A stretch of DNA of 41,186 nt, taken from contig CANGAW010000023.1 in NCBI GenBank assembly GCA_947451925.1, positions 1 through 41,186 on the forward strand, written 5' to 3'. This document shows positions 1-7,159 of this stretch, one piece after another. The stretch is from Burkholderiales bacterium. GTDB lineage: Bacteria > Pseudomonadota > Gammaproteobacteria > Burkholderiales > Burkholderiaceae_D. A program made the position numbers and the translations under genes. The notes below the pieces were generated by a model. It did not search any database. It was not told where the DNA came from and saw nothing but the letters and a program-made list of their open reading frames with translations. Position 1 is the stretch's first letter; each line of letters starts with the position of its first letter.

Positions 1-132
1 AATTCTGATGGACAGTGCTGGTGTGGTCAGCAGTGGGATGGGGAAAAGATGTGCTTTCAAAACCTGACCGACACCACTGTTGATCAATCGTCGGTTGCAA
101 ACGATCCCAACACTTTAACTGCCCCTGATTGA
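1..132 (+). CDS. Possible 3' end of a gene cut by the left edge
   Basis: A reading frame is open from base 1 to a TGA at 130-132 and would give 43 residues. The peptide has a CWCG motif and one further cysteine (MCF), then a polar Asp/Thr-rich tail. No family is recognised, and a 43-codon open frame can arise by chance. The cysteine cluster is the only hint that it might be real. It would lie on the same strand as the DCC-family gene that follows. Confidence 0.2.
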   Translation, partial: NSDGQCWCGQQWDGEKMCFQNLTDTTVDQSSVANDPNTLTAPD

Positions 133-221
133 GCTGATGAGCTTGAAGCAGTAAGTACAGCTTGGTGAAGCTGACTTTTTATATCAACTTGCAGCAGTCG
201 GTAATTTACCGAGAAAATCCA

Positions 222-626
222 ATGAAGCAAATCACACCGCCTGAAAATTTGACTGTGTTGTACGACGGCGGCTGCCCACTATGCCGGCGCGAGATCGCTC
301 ATGTTAAAGGTCTTGCGCAACGCAATACCGACAGTCGCCTCTGTTTTGTTGATATCAACAGCGGCAGCGAAGCTGATACCGCTTTTGCTGCAGATCGCAA
401 CAAGCTGCTGGCACGGTTTCATGTGCAGCGCGCTGACGGCTCGCGTCTGGATGGTGCAAAGGCTTTTGTCGCGATGTGGAGTCGACTACCTGGCTGGCGC
501 TGGTTAGCGCGTTTGTCTCGCCTGCCGGGGATGCTTGTGATCATGGAGCTGGCGTACCGGGTTTTCCTGCGCTTGCGTCCAATGATGCAAATGCTGGCTC
601 GCCGTTGGGATGCTGCAAAATTTTAA
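222..626 (+). CDS. DCC-family (DUF393) thiol-disulfide oxidoreductase-like protein
   Basis: This encodes a 134-residue protein with the hallmark YDGGCPLCRREI near residue 12-23, which contains the D-x2-C-x2-C signature that names the DCC (DUF393) family. These are small thioredoxin-like proteins of unclear substrate. The rest fits the family: an Arg-rich helix region, an L-x-GxxAF-like segment (LDGAKAFVAMWSRLPG), and a hydrophobic C-terminal half that may touch the membrane. An in-frame TTG at 162 would add 20 residues, but ATG 222 starts just before the conserved core and is preferred, though no strong SD is seen. The gene stands alone between the window edge and the exporter operon. The family call is firm; the function is unknown. 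Confidence 0.85.
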   Translation: MKQITPPENLTVLYDGGCPLCRREIAHVKGLAQRNTDSRLCFVDINSGSEADTAFAADRNKLLARFHVQRADGSRLDGAKAFVAMWSRLPGWRWLARLSRLPGMLVIMELAYRVFLRLRPMMQMLARRWDAAKF

Positions 627-698
627 ACAAGCTCAGCCGCTCTAGTGAGAGTTTGCGCACGGTGAGCGCGTGCTGATTATTATGGTTAAAAAATAGAA

Positions 699-718
699 GC
701 CAATAAATACATATTGGC
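699..718. promoter_or_regulatory. Perfect 7-bp inverted repeat upstream of exporter operon
   Basis: GCCAATA at 699-705 is mirrored by TATTGGC at 712-718 across a six-base AT spacer. It lies 12 bp before the FNR-like box. There is no T-run after it, so a terminator for the preceding gene is unlikely. A second operator is possible. Confidence 0.3.
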
Positions 719-730
719 AATCTGGCAAAC

Positions 731-744
731 TTGATTCAAATCAA
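731..744. promoter_or_regulatory. FNR/ANR-type binding site
   Basis: TTGATTCAAATCAA is an exact match to the TTGAT-N4-ATCAA consensus of the FNR/ANR/Dnr branch of the CRP family. Its centre (737.5) is about 56 bp upstream of the adaptor ATG at 794. It could therefore act as an activator site for a start of transcription near 779, but no convincing -10 element is seen there. Oxygen- or nitric-oxide-dependent control of the exporter is inferred from the site alone. Confidence 0.65.
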
Positions 745-793
745 GGTTTTAAGCTTTCTATCCCCCCAAACTGCGTTACATGGGGGAGGCGAT

Positions 794-2041
794 ATGAAGT
801 TTCTACAAGGCTTGCTGATTGCGGCCAGACCTTATCGCCTGAGCGGTTTGGTTTTTTTACTATTCGTCATAGCGGGTTTCTGGTTTGGTCCACGATTGTT
901 GTTTGGTCCAAAGGTGGCTGTGACGAAAGTCATCACACGCGATTTCGTACAATCAGTTGTCGCTACTGGTCATGTCGAAGCACCGCATCGCATCAGCATT
1001 GGCACACAAGTCGTTGGCACAGTTGAGCATATTCCTGTCACCGAAGGGCAGGTGGTCAGCACTGGGCAGCACCTGATCGAGCTGGAACACAGCGAATGGC
1101 AGGCTGCCGCCCAGCAAGCAGACATGGTGGTGTTGCAAGCACAGGCGCGTTTGCGCCAGTTACGTGAAGTGCAAGCGCCAATCGCTGCGCAGGCTTTGCT
1201 ACAGGCACAAATCAATCTGGCTTACGCCCAGAAGCAGCTACAGCGTAATCTGGATTTATATCGCAAAGCTTTCATCAGCCAAGCGGCGCTTGATGAAGCA
1301 AAAAAAAATGTCGAGCTAACACAGGCACAGCTACTCTCTGCAGAAAAACAAGTCGAGACAGCGCAATCTTCCGGCAGTGATTATCAGCTCGCCAGCACAG
1401 CACTGGCGCAGGCGCGTGCCAGTGCAGAGGCCGCCCATGCACGATTACGTTATGCCGTGGTTAAAGCACCAGCCAGTGGCACCCTGATTGCCCGCAATGT
1501 GGAGACAGGCGACGTCGTGCAGCCAGGGAAGGTACTGATGACGCTTTCACCTGCGGGTGCTACGCAACTCGTCATGCAGATTGATGAAGTTAATCTGCGC
1601 TTGCTAAAGACAGGACAGCTTGCGCAGGCATCAGCAGATGCTTACCCTGAGCAGCGTTTTTTGGCCAGACTTGATTACATCAACCCCGGTATCGATGTGC
1701 AGCGCGGCTCGGTGGAAGCCAAGCTCACCGTGCCCGAGCCGCCAGATTATCTGCGTCAGGATATGACGGTGTCTGTCGATATTGAGGTCGCAACGCGGCA
1801 GCATGCCCTGCTCATACCGATAGATGCTGTGCACGACATTGGCAGCAAGCAGCCGTGGGTGTTTAAATTATCCGGGCATTCTGCCCGCAAGCAGCTTGTA
1901 AAGCTGGGATTGCATAGCGGCGGCATGAGCGAAGTACTGGCTGGGCTTGCCGATGGGGATTGGATCGTCACTGCCAATGCCAATGCCGGTATCCAAGACG
2001 GCATGCGCATACGGCCACTGGTAAGCGTTCTTCCAGAATGA
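794..2041 (+). CDS. Periplasmic adaptor (membrane fusion) subunit of ABC exporter
   Basis: This is a 415-residue HlyD/MacA/DevB-like adaptor that would link an inner-membrane ABC exporter to an outer-membrane channel. Residues about 12-40 form a single N-terminal membrane anchor. A biotinyl-lipoyl half follows (VTEGQVVSTGQHLIELE), then a long Gln/Ala-rich coiled-coil hairpin, the second lipoyl half (APASGTLIARNVETGDVV) and a C-terminal beta-barrel domain. The chosen ATG has a strong SD (GGGGGAGG, 782-789); a TTG at 731 falls inside the FNR-like box and is rejected. Its stop overlaps the permease start (ATGA). The gene order adaptor-permease-ATPase is that of DevBCA exporters. No TolC partner is present, and the substrate is unknown. 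Confidence 0.9.
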   Translation: MKFLQGLLIAARPYRLSGLVFLLFVIAGFWFGPRLLFGPKVAVTKVITRDFVQSVVATGHVEAPHRISIGTQVVGTVEHIPVTEGQVVSTGQHLIELEHSEWQAAAQQADMVVLQAQARLRQLREVQAPIAAQALLQAQINLAYAQKQLQRNLDLYRKAFISQAALDEAKKNVELTQAQLLSAEKQVETAQSSGSDYQLASTALAQARASAEAAHARLRYAVVKAPASGTLIARNVETGDVVQPGKVLMTLSPAGATQLVMQIDEVNLRLLKTGQLAQASADAYPEQRFLARLDYINPGIDVQRGSVEAKLTVPEPPDYLRQDMTVSVDIEVATRQHALLIPIDAVHDIGSKQPWVFKLSGHSARKQLVKLGLHSGGMSEVLAGLADGDWIVTANANAGIQDGMRIRPLVSVLPE

Positions 2042-3276
2042 AATCCTGGTTGCCATTCGAATGGATCGTCGCGTTGCGTTTTTTACGCGAGGGACGCTTG
2101 CAGACGGTATTCATTATTCTCGGCGTGACCATCGGTGTCTCCGTGATTATTTTTATGTCGGCCCTGCTGACAGGCCTGCAAGCCAACTTTATTCAGCGTG
2201 TCTTAACCGCTCAAGCCCATATCCAGTTATTGCCTCCAAAAGAAGTGGCACGCGTGCTCGGGCCACCGCCTTCGCTGAAAAAAAATGCCGTTGAAGGCGC
2301 GATTGTGCAAGCGCCTTTGCAAAGAGTGAAATCGATCAATCAGTGGCAAACCATCATGACGCAAATTCGCGCCATCCCTTCCGTACTGATCGTTTCACCC
2401 GCAGCAGTGGGATCGGCATTAGTCACGCGGGGTGATGCCAGTCGCGCCATTACTGTCACCGGCATTGTGCCGGAACAGTACTTTCAAATCGTGACGCTGC
2501 CTGAAAAAATCGTCTCCGGCACGACCCGCTTGAATGGCAACGATATTCTGATCGGCACAGAATTGGCTAGTGACATGGGGCTGTCTGTCGGTGACAAATT
2601 GCGCATATCCTCAGCCGCTGGCGCCAGTAACACGCTGACCCTGAGAGGCATTTTCGACTTGGGTAACAAGAGTGCAAACCAGCGAAATACTTTCGTTGCC
2701 TTACATACCGCGCAGAGCTTGCTCGGTTTGTCAGGTGGCATCTCCAGTATTGATGTCACTGTTAAAGACGTCTATGCGGCTGAAGTGATTGCACAGCGAA
2801 TTACTGCCATTACGGGCGTTAAAGCGGACAGCTGGATTGAAACCAACGCACAATTTTTTACTGCCGTTCAGGCGCAAAAAACGTCGAATACAACGATTCG
2901 GTTTTTTGTCGGCTTGTCGGTTGCTTTTGGCGTCGCCAGCGTGCTGATCGTGTCGGTGATGCAGAAGTCTCGCGAGATCGGCATTTTGCGGGCGATGGGT
3001 ATTTCGCGCGGACAGATTTTGCGCGTCTTTTTATTGCAAGGTGGCTTGCTTGCTTTCTCGGGTGCCATCGGCGGATCGCTTGCTGGCCTTGCAGCACTCC
3101 TGATGTGGCAGCGTTATATGCGCAATCCTGATGGCACACCTTTTTTTCCTTTGTTCATCGAGCCCGGTTTATTTTTACTGGCTTTGCTGATCGCCACGCT
3201 GACAGGCCTGCTTGCTGCATTTGCGCCGGCCTTAAGAGCCGCACGACTTGACCCCGTGGTGGCTATCCGTGGCTGA
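2038..3276 (+). CDS. ABC exporter permease, MacB/FtsX family
   Basis: This 412-residue permease has the four-helix MacB/FtsX plan: one N-terminal transmembrane helix (about residues 20-45, [18 protein letters not shown]), a large periplasmic domain (about 45-290), and three C-terminal helices beginning with [19 protein letters not shown]. The cytoplasmic-loop signature [19 protein letters not shown] and the C-terminal [15 protein letters not shown] are typical of the family. The ATG at 2038 shares an ATGA overlap with the adaptor stop, so translation is probably coupled. It is predicted to work with the flanking adaptor and ATPase as a mechanotransmission-type exporter moving an amphipathic compound, lipid or drug. 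Confidence 0.92.
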   Translation: MKSWLPFEWIVALRFLREGRLQTVFIILGVTIGVSVIIFMSALLTGLQANFIQRVLTAQAHIQLLPPKEVARVLGPPPSLKKNAVEGAIVQAPLQRVKSINQWQTIMTQIRAIPSVLIVSPAAVGSALVTRGDASRAITVTGIVPEQYFQIVTLPEKIVSGTTRLNGNDILIGTELASDMGLSVGDKLRISSAAGASNTLTLRGIFDLGNKSANQRNTFVALHTAQSLLGLSGGISSIDVTVKDVYAAEVIAQRITAITGVKADSWIETNAQFFTAVQAQKTSNTTIRFFVGLSVAFGVASVLIVSVMQKSREIGILRAMGISRGQILRVFLLQGGLLAFSGAIGGSLAGLAALLMWQRYMRNPDGTPFFPLFIEPGLFLLALLIATLTGLLAAFAPALRAARLDPVVAIRG

Positions 3277-3961
3277 GCATGTCATTGAAATGTGCGATGT
3301 CCACAAAGCGTTTCATGTCGGCTTGCCGATTGAGACGGAAGTTTTACATGGGATAAATCTGACCGTAGACAGAGCAGAATTTTGTGCCGTGATGGGGCCA
3401 TCCGGTTCGGGGAAAAGTACCTTGCTTAATCTGGTCGGCCTGCTGGACAGGCCGACTAGCGGGACACTGCGTATCTGCAATGAAGAAACGACAGCACTGG
3501 ATGATCACGCACTGACCCGATTACGCGGTCATAACATTGGATTTGTTTTTCAATACCATTATCTGATTCCGGCTTTTACGGCCTTAGAAAATGTGATGAT
3601 GCCAATGCTGGGCAATGCCGGCTTCCCCGATAACAAGATGGTGAAACGGGCGAAGGAATTATTGGATGAAGTTGGCCTCACACCGTGGCGAGATAATCTC
3701 GTTAACAACCTAAGTGGCGGTCAACAACAGCGCGTTGCCGTTGCAAGAGCTTTGGCGATGAACCCATCCTTGCTGCTGGCTGATGAGCCCACCGGTAACC
3801 TTGACAGCAAGTCAGCAGAGGCCGTGTTCGCTTTACTGCGCAAAGTCAATCGTGAACAAGGCATGGCGATTTTATTCGTCACGCACAACGCCGAACTGGC
3901 TGCCCGCTGCGACAGAATTGTCGAGGTCATTGATGGTTACCTTACGGGGCAAAAATCGTAA
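3269..3961 (+). CDS. ABC exporter ATP-binding protein (MacB/LolD/DevA type)
   Basis: A 230-residue nucleotide-binding subunit. Walker A is GPSGSGKST, the Q-loop region is [18 protein letters not shown], the ABC signature is [15 protein letters not shown], and Walker B with its downstream turn is [12 protein letters not shown]. The H-loop is FVTHN. The length and [19 protein letters not shown] stretch place it in the LolD/MacB/DevA group. A GTG at 3269 overlaps the permease stop and is the most natural start; ATG 3290 and an upstream TTG (3248) are alternatives. It is the last gene of the exporter operon and converges on the small deaminase gene 46 bp away. Confidence 0.92.
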   Translation: MAEHVIEMCDVHKAFHVGLPIETEVLHGINLTVDRAEFCAVMGPSGSGKSTLLNLVGLLDRPTSGTLRICNEETTALDDHALTRLRGHNIGFVFQYHYLIPAFTALENVMMPMLGNAGFPDNKMVKRAKELLDEVGLTPWRDNLVNNLSGGQQQRVAVARALAMNPSLLLADEPTGNLDSKSAEAVFALLRKVNREQGMAILFVTHNAELAARCDRIVEVIDGYLTGQKS

Positions 3962-4007
3962 AACAGCGAGTTATTTCACAGACACGATGTAAACCTGTCG
4001 GCGCAAT

Positions 4008-4475
4008 CTATTTTTTCCAGAAACCCCGATGCGCATTGCGTGCCTCATCTTCGCGTAGCGGCCCCAGCACTTCAACCTGTCTTTGTCCGCGCGCGAATAC
4101 TTCGCGACATGGCAGTGACAGCGTAGGGTTTTGCGGATCGCTGCCAGTCAGTTCCAGCAGGCTTTCTTCTGCCAGCGCATACACCACGCGCCCAAGGCCA
4201 GCCCAGTAAGCACCACCGGCACACATTGCGCAGGGCTCAGCGCTGCTGTACAGCGTCGCTCCCTGCAAATCGGTGCTGGAAGCTAAGCGCAGCGCATTCA
4301 TTTCGGCATGCGCGGTACGGTCGGTGCTGGAGGCATTCATGGCTTGGGCAATCACCTGGCCTTGTGCATTGACCACGATGGCAGCAAACGGATGATGGCC
4401 TTCGGCGCGCGACTGCTCGGCCAGTGCCAGTACCTGGGTCAGGAACTGATCGTCCTGTGCGCTGAGCTGGCTCAT
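4008..4475 (-). CDS. CDA-fold nucleobase deaminase, probable guanine deaminase
   Basis: A 155-residue zinc-dependent deaminase of the cytidine-deaminase fold. Zinc ligands and catalytic Glu are in H56-A-E58 and P81-C82-A-M-C85, followed by GGAYWAG, which resembles the GA-YWA stretch of Bacillus GuaD-type guanine deaminases. Guanine to xanthine plus ammonia is therefore the leading guess. Other small-base substrates (isocytosine, ammeline, cytosine) are possible because family members vary. Its ATG overlaps the stop of the 8-oxoguanine-deaminase-like gene by four bases, so the two are translationally coupled. An unrelated amidohydrolase GuaD is encoded at 19900-21207, so this enzyme may serve a different base. 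Confidence 0.85.
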   Translation of the reverse strand: MSQLSAQDDQFLTQVLALAEQSRAEGHHPFAAIVVNAQGQVIAQAMNASSTDRTAHAEMNALRLASSTDLQGATLYSSAEPCAMCAGGAYWAGLGRVVYALAEESLLELTGSDPQNPTLSLPCREVFARGQRQVEVLGPLREDEARNAHRGFWKK

Positions 4476-5881
4476 GCCAGGCCAGCCTTCACCAGCATGC
4501 CATGGCTGAGACGATTATGTTCTTCAATCAGCCGCGGCAAATCGACACCGGGCAGGCGACCTTCTTCCACCACCACTTTGCCGTTAATGACGGACAGCCA
4601 GGCCGGCGCTGGTGAACAAGTCATGAGCGCCGCAACCAGGTCACCCTGTGCACCGGCATGCGCCAAGCCATCAATGCGGAAGGCGACAAAGTCCGCCGCC
4701 TTGCCAATTTCCAGGCTGCCTATGTCGTCGCGTGCCAGTGTGCGGGCGCTGCCCACTGTTGCCAGCTTCAGTGCTTCGCGAGCAGAAAAACGGGACGCAT
4801 CGGATTCAAAGCCGGGCCAGCCAACGCGTTGCAGCAGCATTGCCTGCCTTGCTTCGCCCAGCATGTGGTTGCCATCATTGCTGGCCGAACCATCGACGCC
4901 AAGTCCGACCCGCACCCCCGCATCCGTCATCGCGCGGACAGGGGCGATGCCTGAAGCCAGAATCATATTGCTGCTGGGGCAGTGACACACGCCCGAGCAG
5001 GTATGAGCCATTTTGCTGATGTCCGCGTCATTGGGATGCACCATGTGCGCAAACCAGACATCGGGTCCCAGCCAGTCAACCGACTCGGCATAGTCAAGCG
5101 GACGCATGCCGAATTTTTCAACGCAGTAGCGGTCTTCGTCCAGCGTCTCGGCCAGATGCGTATGCAGTCCCACATGCCGATGACTGCGCGCCAGTCTGGC
5201 CGATTCCCGCATCAGATCAGCGCTGACACTAAAAGGCGAGCAGGGTGCCAGTCCCATTCTGAGCATGGACAGTGGCTCGGGGTCATGCCAGGTGTCGATC
5301 AGGCGCTGTGATTCCAGCAGAATATCCGACTCTTTTTCCACCAGATTGTCAGGCGGCAGTCCGCCTGCAGATTCGCCCACGCTCATGCTGCCACGGGTTG
5401 GATGAAAGCGGATACCCATCGCTTGGGCTGCGACGATTTCATCGTCCAGCCGGCAGCCATTGGGGTAGAGATAAAGATGGTCAGCCACCGTGGTCGCACC
5501 CGACAACAGTAATTCGGCCAGTGCAATCTGGGTGCTGACATGCACCGCTTCCGGCGTCAGTCCGGCCCACACCTTGTAGAGCATTTTGAGCCAGTCAAAC
5601 AGTGCCAGCCCTTTTGCTGTGCCAATACTGCGGGTCAGCGTCTGGTACATGTGGTGATGACAGTTCACTAGTCCCGGCGTGATCACGCAGCCTTTCGCAT
5701 TGATGGTGCGGGTCGGCGCCTGCGCCGGATGCTGCGCAATCCATGCATCAAGCTCGGCGGTGGTGCCAAGCTGCAGGATGCGATTGCCTTCGGTGAGTAA
5801 AGCGCCATCGCGAATTTCGCGCTGGCCGGCGTCAACGGTTGCCAGCACGGCGGCGTGTTTTACGTACAGTCGTTCAGTCAT
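4472..5881 (-). CDS. 8-oxoguanine deaminase-like amidohydrolase
   Basis: This 469-residue cytosolic enzyme belongs to the TrzN/AtzB/SAH-deaminase branch of the amidohydrolase superfamily. The metal motif is NCHHHMYQ (His75 and His77), with further ligands expected in GLHTHLAETLDE and AHMVHPND, and a catalytic Asp in GVDGSASNDGNH. The motif set NCHHHMYQTLTR plus DWLKMLYKVWAGL fits characterised 8-oxoguanine deaminases, which turn 8-oxoguanine into urate and ammonia. Urate would feed straight into PuuD, encoded 17 kb away in this island. The ATG at 5881 lies next to a REP-pair element. Chlorohydrolase or hydroxyatrazine activity is a less likely alternative, given the purine context. Confidence 0.85.
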   Translation of the reverse strand: MTERLYVKHAAVLATVDAGQREIRDGALLTEGNRILQLGTTAELDAWIAQHPAQAPTRTINAKGCVITPGLVNCHHHMYQTLTRSIGTAKGLALFDWLKMLYKVWAGLTPEAVHVSTQIALAELLLSGATTVADHLYLYPNGCRLDDEIVAAQAMGIRFHPTRGSMSVGESAGGLPPDNLVEKESDILLESQRLIDTWHDPEPLSMLRMGLAPCSPFSVSADLMRESARLARSHRHVGLHTHLAETLDEDRYCVEKFGMRPLDYAESVDWLGPDVWFAHMVHPNDADISKMAHTCSGVCHCPSSNMILASGIAPVRAMTDAGVRVGLGVDGSASNDGNHMLGEARQAMLLQRVGWPGFESDASRFSAREALKLATVGSARTLARDDIGSLEIGKAADFVAFRIDGLAHAGAQGDLVAALMTCSPAPAWLSVINGKVVVEEGRLPGVDLPRLIEEHNRLSHGMLVKAGLA

Positions 5882-5900
5882 GATGGGTAATGCCAGTAAA

Positions 5901-6045
5901 TTAAGGAAAAAAACTTTCCGATTGCAATGTAAGACGCTGGGTCCCGATTTTCATCGGGACGACGGGAGGTGAGTGTAAAGTGCCTCAACTACTACCGTCA
6001 TCCCGGCGAAGGCCGGGATCCAGTGTCTTTCGTTAATCACGAAAT
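5901..6045. repeat. Inverted REP-pair element, copy 1
   Basis: Two hairpins face each other. The left one is GTCCCGAT/TTTC/ATCGGGAC (5941-5960) and the right one ATCCCGGC/GAAG/GCCGGGAT (6000-6019). The flanks also match in inverted orientation: GACGCTGG before the left stem mirrors CCAGTGTC after the right stem. The same arrangement recurs at 30919-31070. This is the form of a BIME/REPIN, a non-autonomous element mobilised by RAYT transposases; none is encoded here. It fills the gap between the Rieske stop and the amidohydrolase start, both on the minus strand, so it lies in the probable mRNA. Confidence 0.8.
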
Positions 6046-6052
6046 AGTTTCT

Positions 6053-7093
6053 TCAACAACGTCGATCTTCATTGGTGGTGACCACGCCGTAGCGCAATTG
6101 TTTATCAGTCAGATAGCGGCGATAGGCCAGCGACATGCGATCAATCGCCATCGACATTTCCGCGCCCGGTATCAGCGGCAGACGCAAGGGCTGCTGATTT
6201 TCGACGATGGGTTTGTCTTGTAAAAATATGGTGTCCTGAAATGTACGTAACTCTTCATCGCTGGATTCAAAATTGGTCAGTGCCAGAATAATCCAGACCC
6301 GGGTTGAGGTTTCTGTCAGCGGTTGCAAATGCAGGCTGATCGCTTCGCGAAAACCTTCCTGCGACTGCGGTTCTTTGGTCAGGATCGCGGTCAGCGGGCG
6401 CACCACGCGGTAAGTGTATTCAACATGGCTGCCATTGGTAGCCAGACTGTTGGAGCGCGGCTGCCAGGCATAACATTTTTTGGCCCAGATGCCGCTGCCA
6501 TAGTGGCTGTCATCAAAGCTTTCTACCGTGTAGTCGCGTATTGCAGTTTCGGATTTTTCGCCGAGTATGCCTTCATGTACATACGCAAAATGCGCCATGT
6601 CGAGAAAATTTTCTACAATTCGCGGCCCGCTACTTTGCACGTCATACGGGCCGCACCAGACCTTGCGCAGGTGGGCGTCATCAAATTCGGGGAAGCACAA
6701 AATATCTTCTGCAGGTGTGCCTAGACAGACCCAGATCAGGCCATAGCGTTCCCGGGCGAGATAGGTCTTTACCTGAGCTTTCAAGTCCGCTTCGCGCAGT
6801 TCGGGCAGAGCCGGCACGAACTTGCAGCGTCCTTCGCTGCCATAGGTCCAGCCGTGGTAGGGGCAGCTGATGCTGTCAGCCTGTAACGTTCCCATAGACA
6901 GCTTCATGCCGCGATGCGGGCAACGGTCTTCCCATGCATGCACGGTGCCGTTTAGTTCGCGCCAGATGACCAGCTGCGTATCCAGACATTGCGAAGGCAT
7001 CATGCTGCCATTCGTTAGCGTGCTGGCGATGGCGACAGGGTGCCAGTCATTCTGCAATACGGAATCGTTCAATGGAGATGACATGCTGTGCAT
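6053..7093 (-). CDS. Rieske non-heme iron oxygenase, large subunit
   Basis: A 346-residue ring-hydroxylating or demethylating oxygenase of the short single-component-alpha type (VanA, NdmA/NdmB, HpxD). The Rieske [2Fe-2S] ligands are C58-P-H60 and C77-x2-H80. The mononuclear iron motif is N162-x2-D165-x2-H168-x4-H173 (ENFLDMAHFAYVH), including the bridging Asp. The C-terminal half (DTIFLQDKPIVENQQP) matches VanA-type enzymes. Its position between purine transport and purine deaminase genes suggests a purine substrate: C8 hydroxylation as proposed for Klebsiella HpxD, or N-demethylation as by NdmA/B. No reductase subunit is encoded in the window. The alternative start at 7084 is equally plausible; neither has a clear SD. 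The domain call is firm, the substrate inferred. Confidence 0.9.
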   Translation of the reverse strand: MHSMSSPLNDSVLQNDWHPVAIASTLTNGSMMPSQCLDTQLVIWRELNGTVHAWEDRCPHRGMKLSMGTLQADSISCPYHGWTYGSEGRCKFVPALPELREADLKAQVKTYLARERYGLIWVCLGTPAEDILCFPEFDDAHLRKVWCGPYDVQSSGPRIVENFLDMAHFAYVHEGILGEKSETAIRDYTVESFDDSHYGSGIWAKKCYAWQPRSNSLATNGSHVEYTYRVVRPLTAILTKEPQSQEGFREAISLHLQPLTETSTRVWIILALTNFESSDEELRTFQDTIFLQDKPIVENQQPLRLPLIPGAEMSMAIDRMSLAYRRYLTDKQLRYGVVTTNEDRRC

Positions 7094-7095
7094 TC

Positions 7096-7137
7096 AAAAA
7101 TAAAAAGGCCGGTCGCGAATCGTATCCGGGGCCGGCC
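7096..7137 (-). terminator. Rho-independent terminator of the binding-protein gene
   Basis: On the minus strand GGCCGG (7132-7137) pairs with CCGGCC (7108-7113) across an 18-base loop, followed by a T-rich tract T5-A-T5 (7107-7097). It lies 23 bp past the stop of the BMP binding-protein gene. The T-tract ends only a few bases before the Rieske start, so downstream minus-strand genes would need readthrough or a promoter within this short gap. Confidence 0.8.
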
Positions 7138-7159
7138 TGATGTCCTGCAATAAAACGAC

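Noticed and set aside
3248..3268. TTG 3248 as start of the exporter ATPase
   Set aside because: It would extend the protein into the permease 3' end with a Trp-rich stretch absent from the family; GTG 3269 fits better.
4308..4985. Long open frames opposite the deaminase and amidohydrolase genes
   Set aside because: The minus-strand frames have full catalytic motifs; the plus-strand ones are low-complexity shadows.
5969..6223. Open frame with a peptide like YRHPGEGRDPV over the REP element
   Set aside because: This peptide is a known translation artefact of REP-type repeats; the Rieske gene occupies the rest on the other strand.
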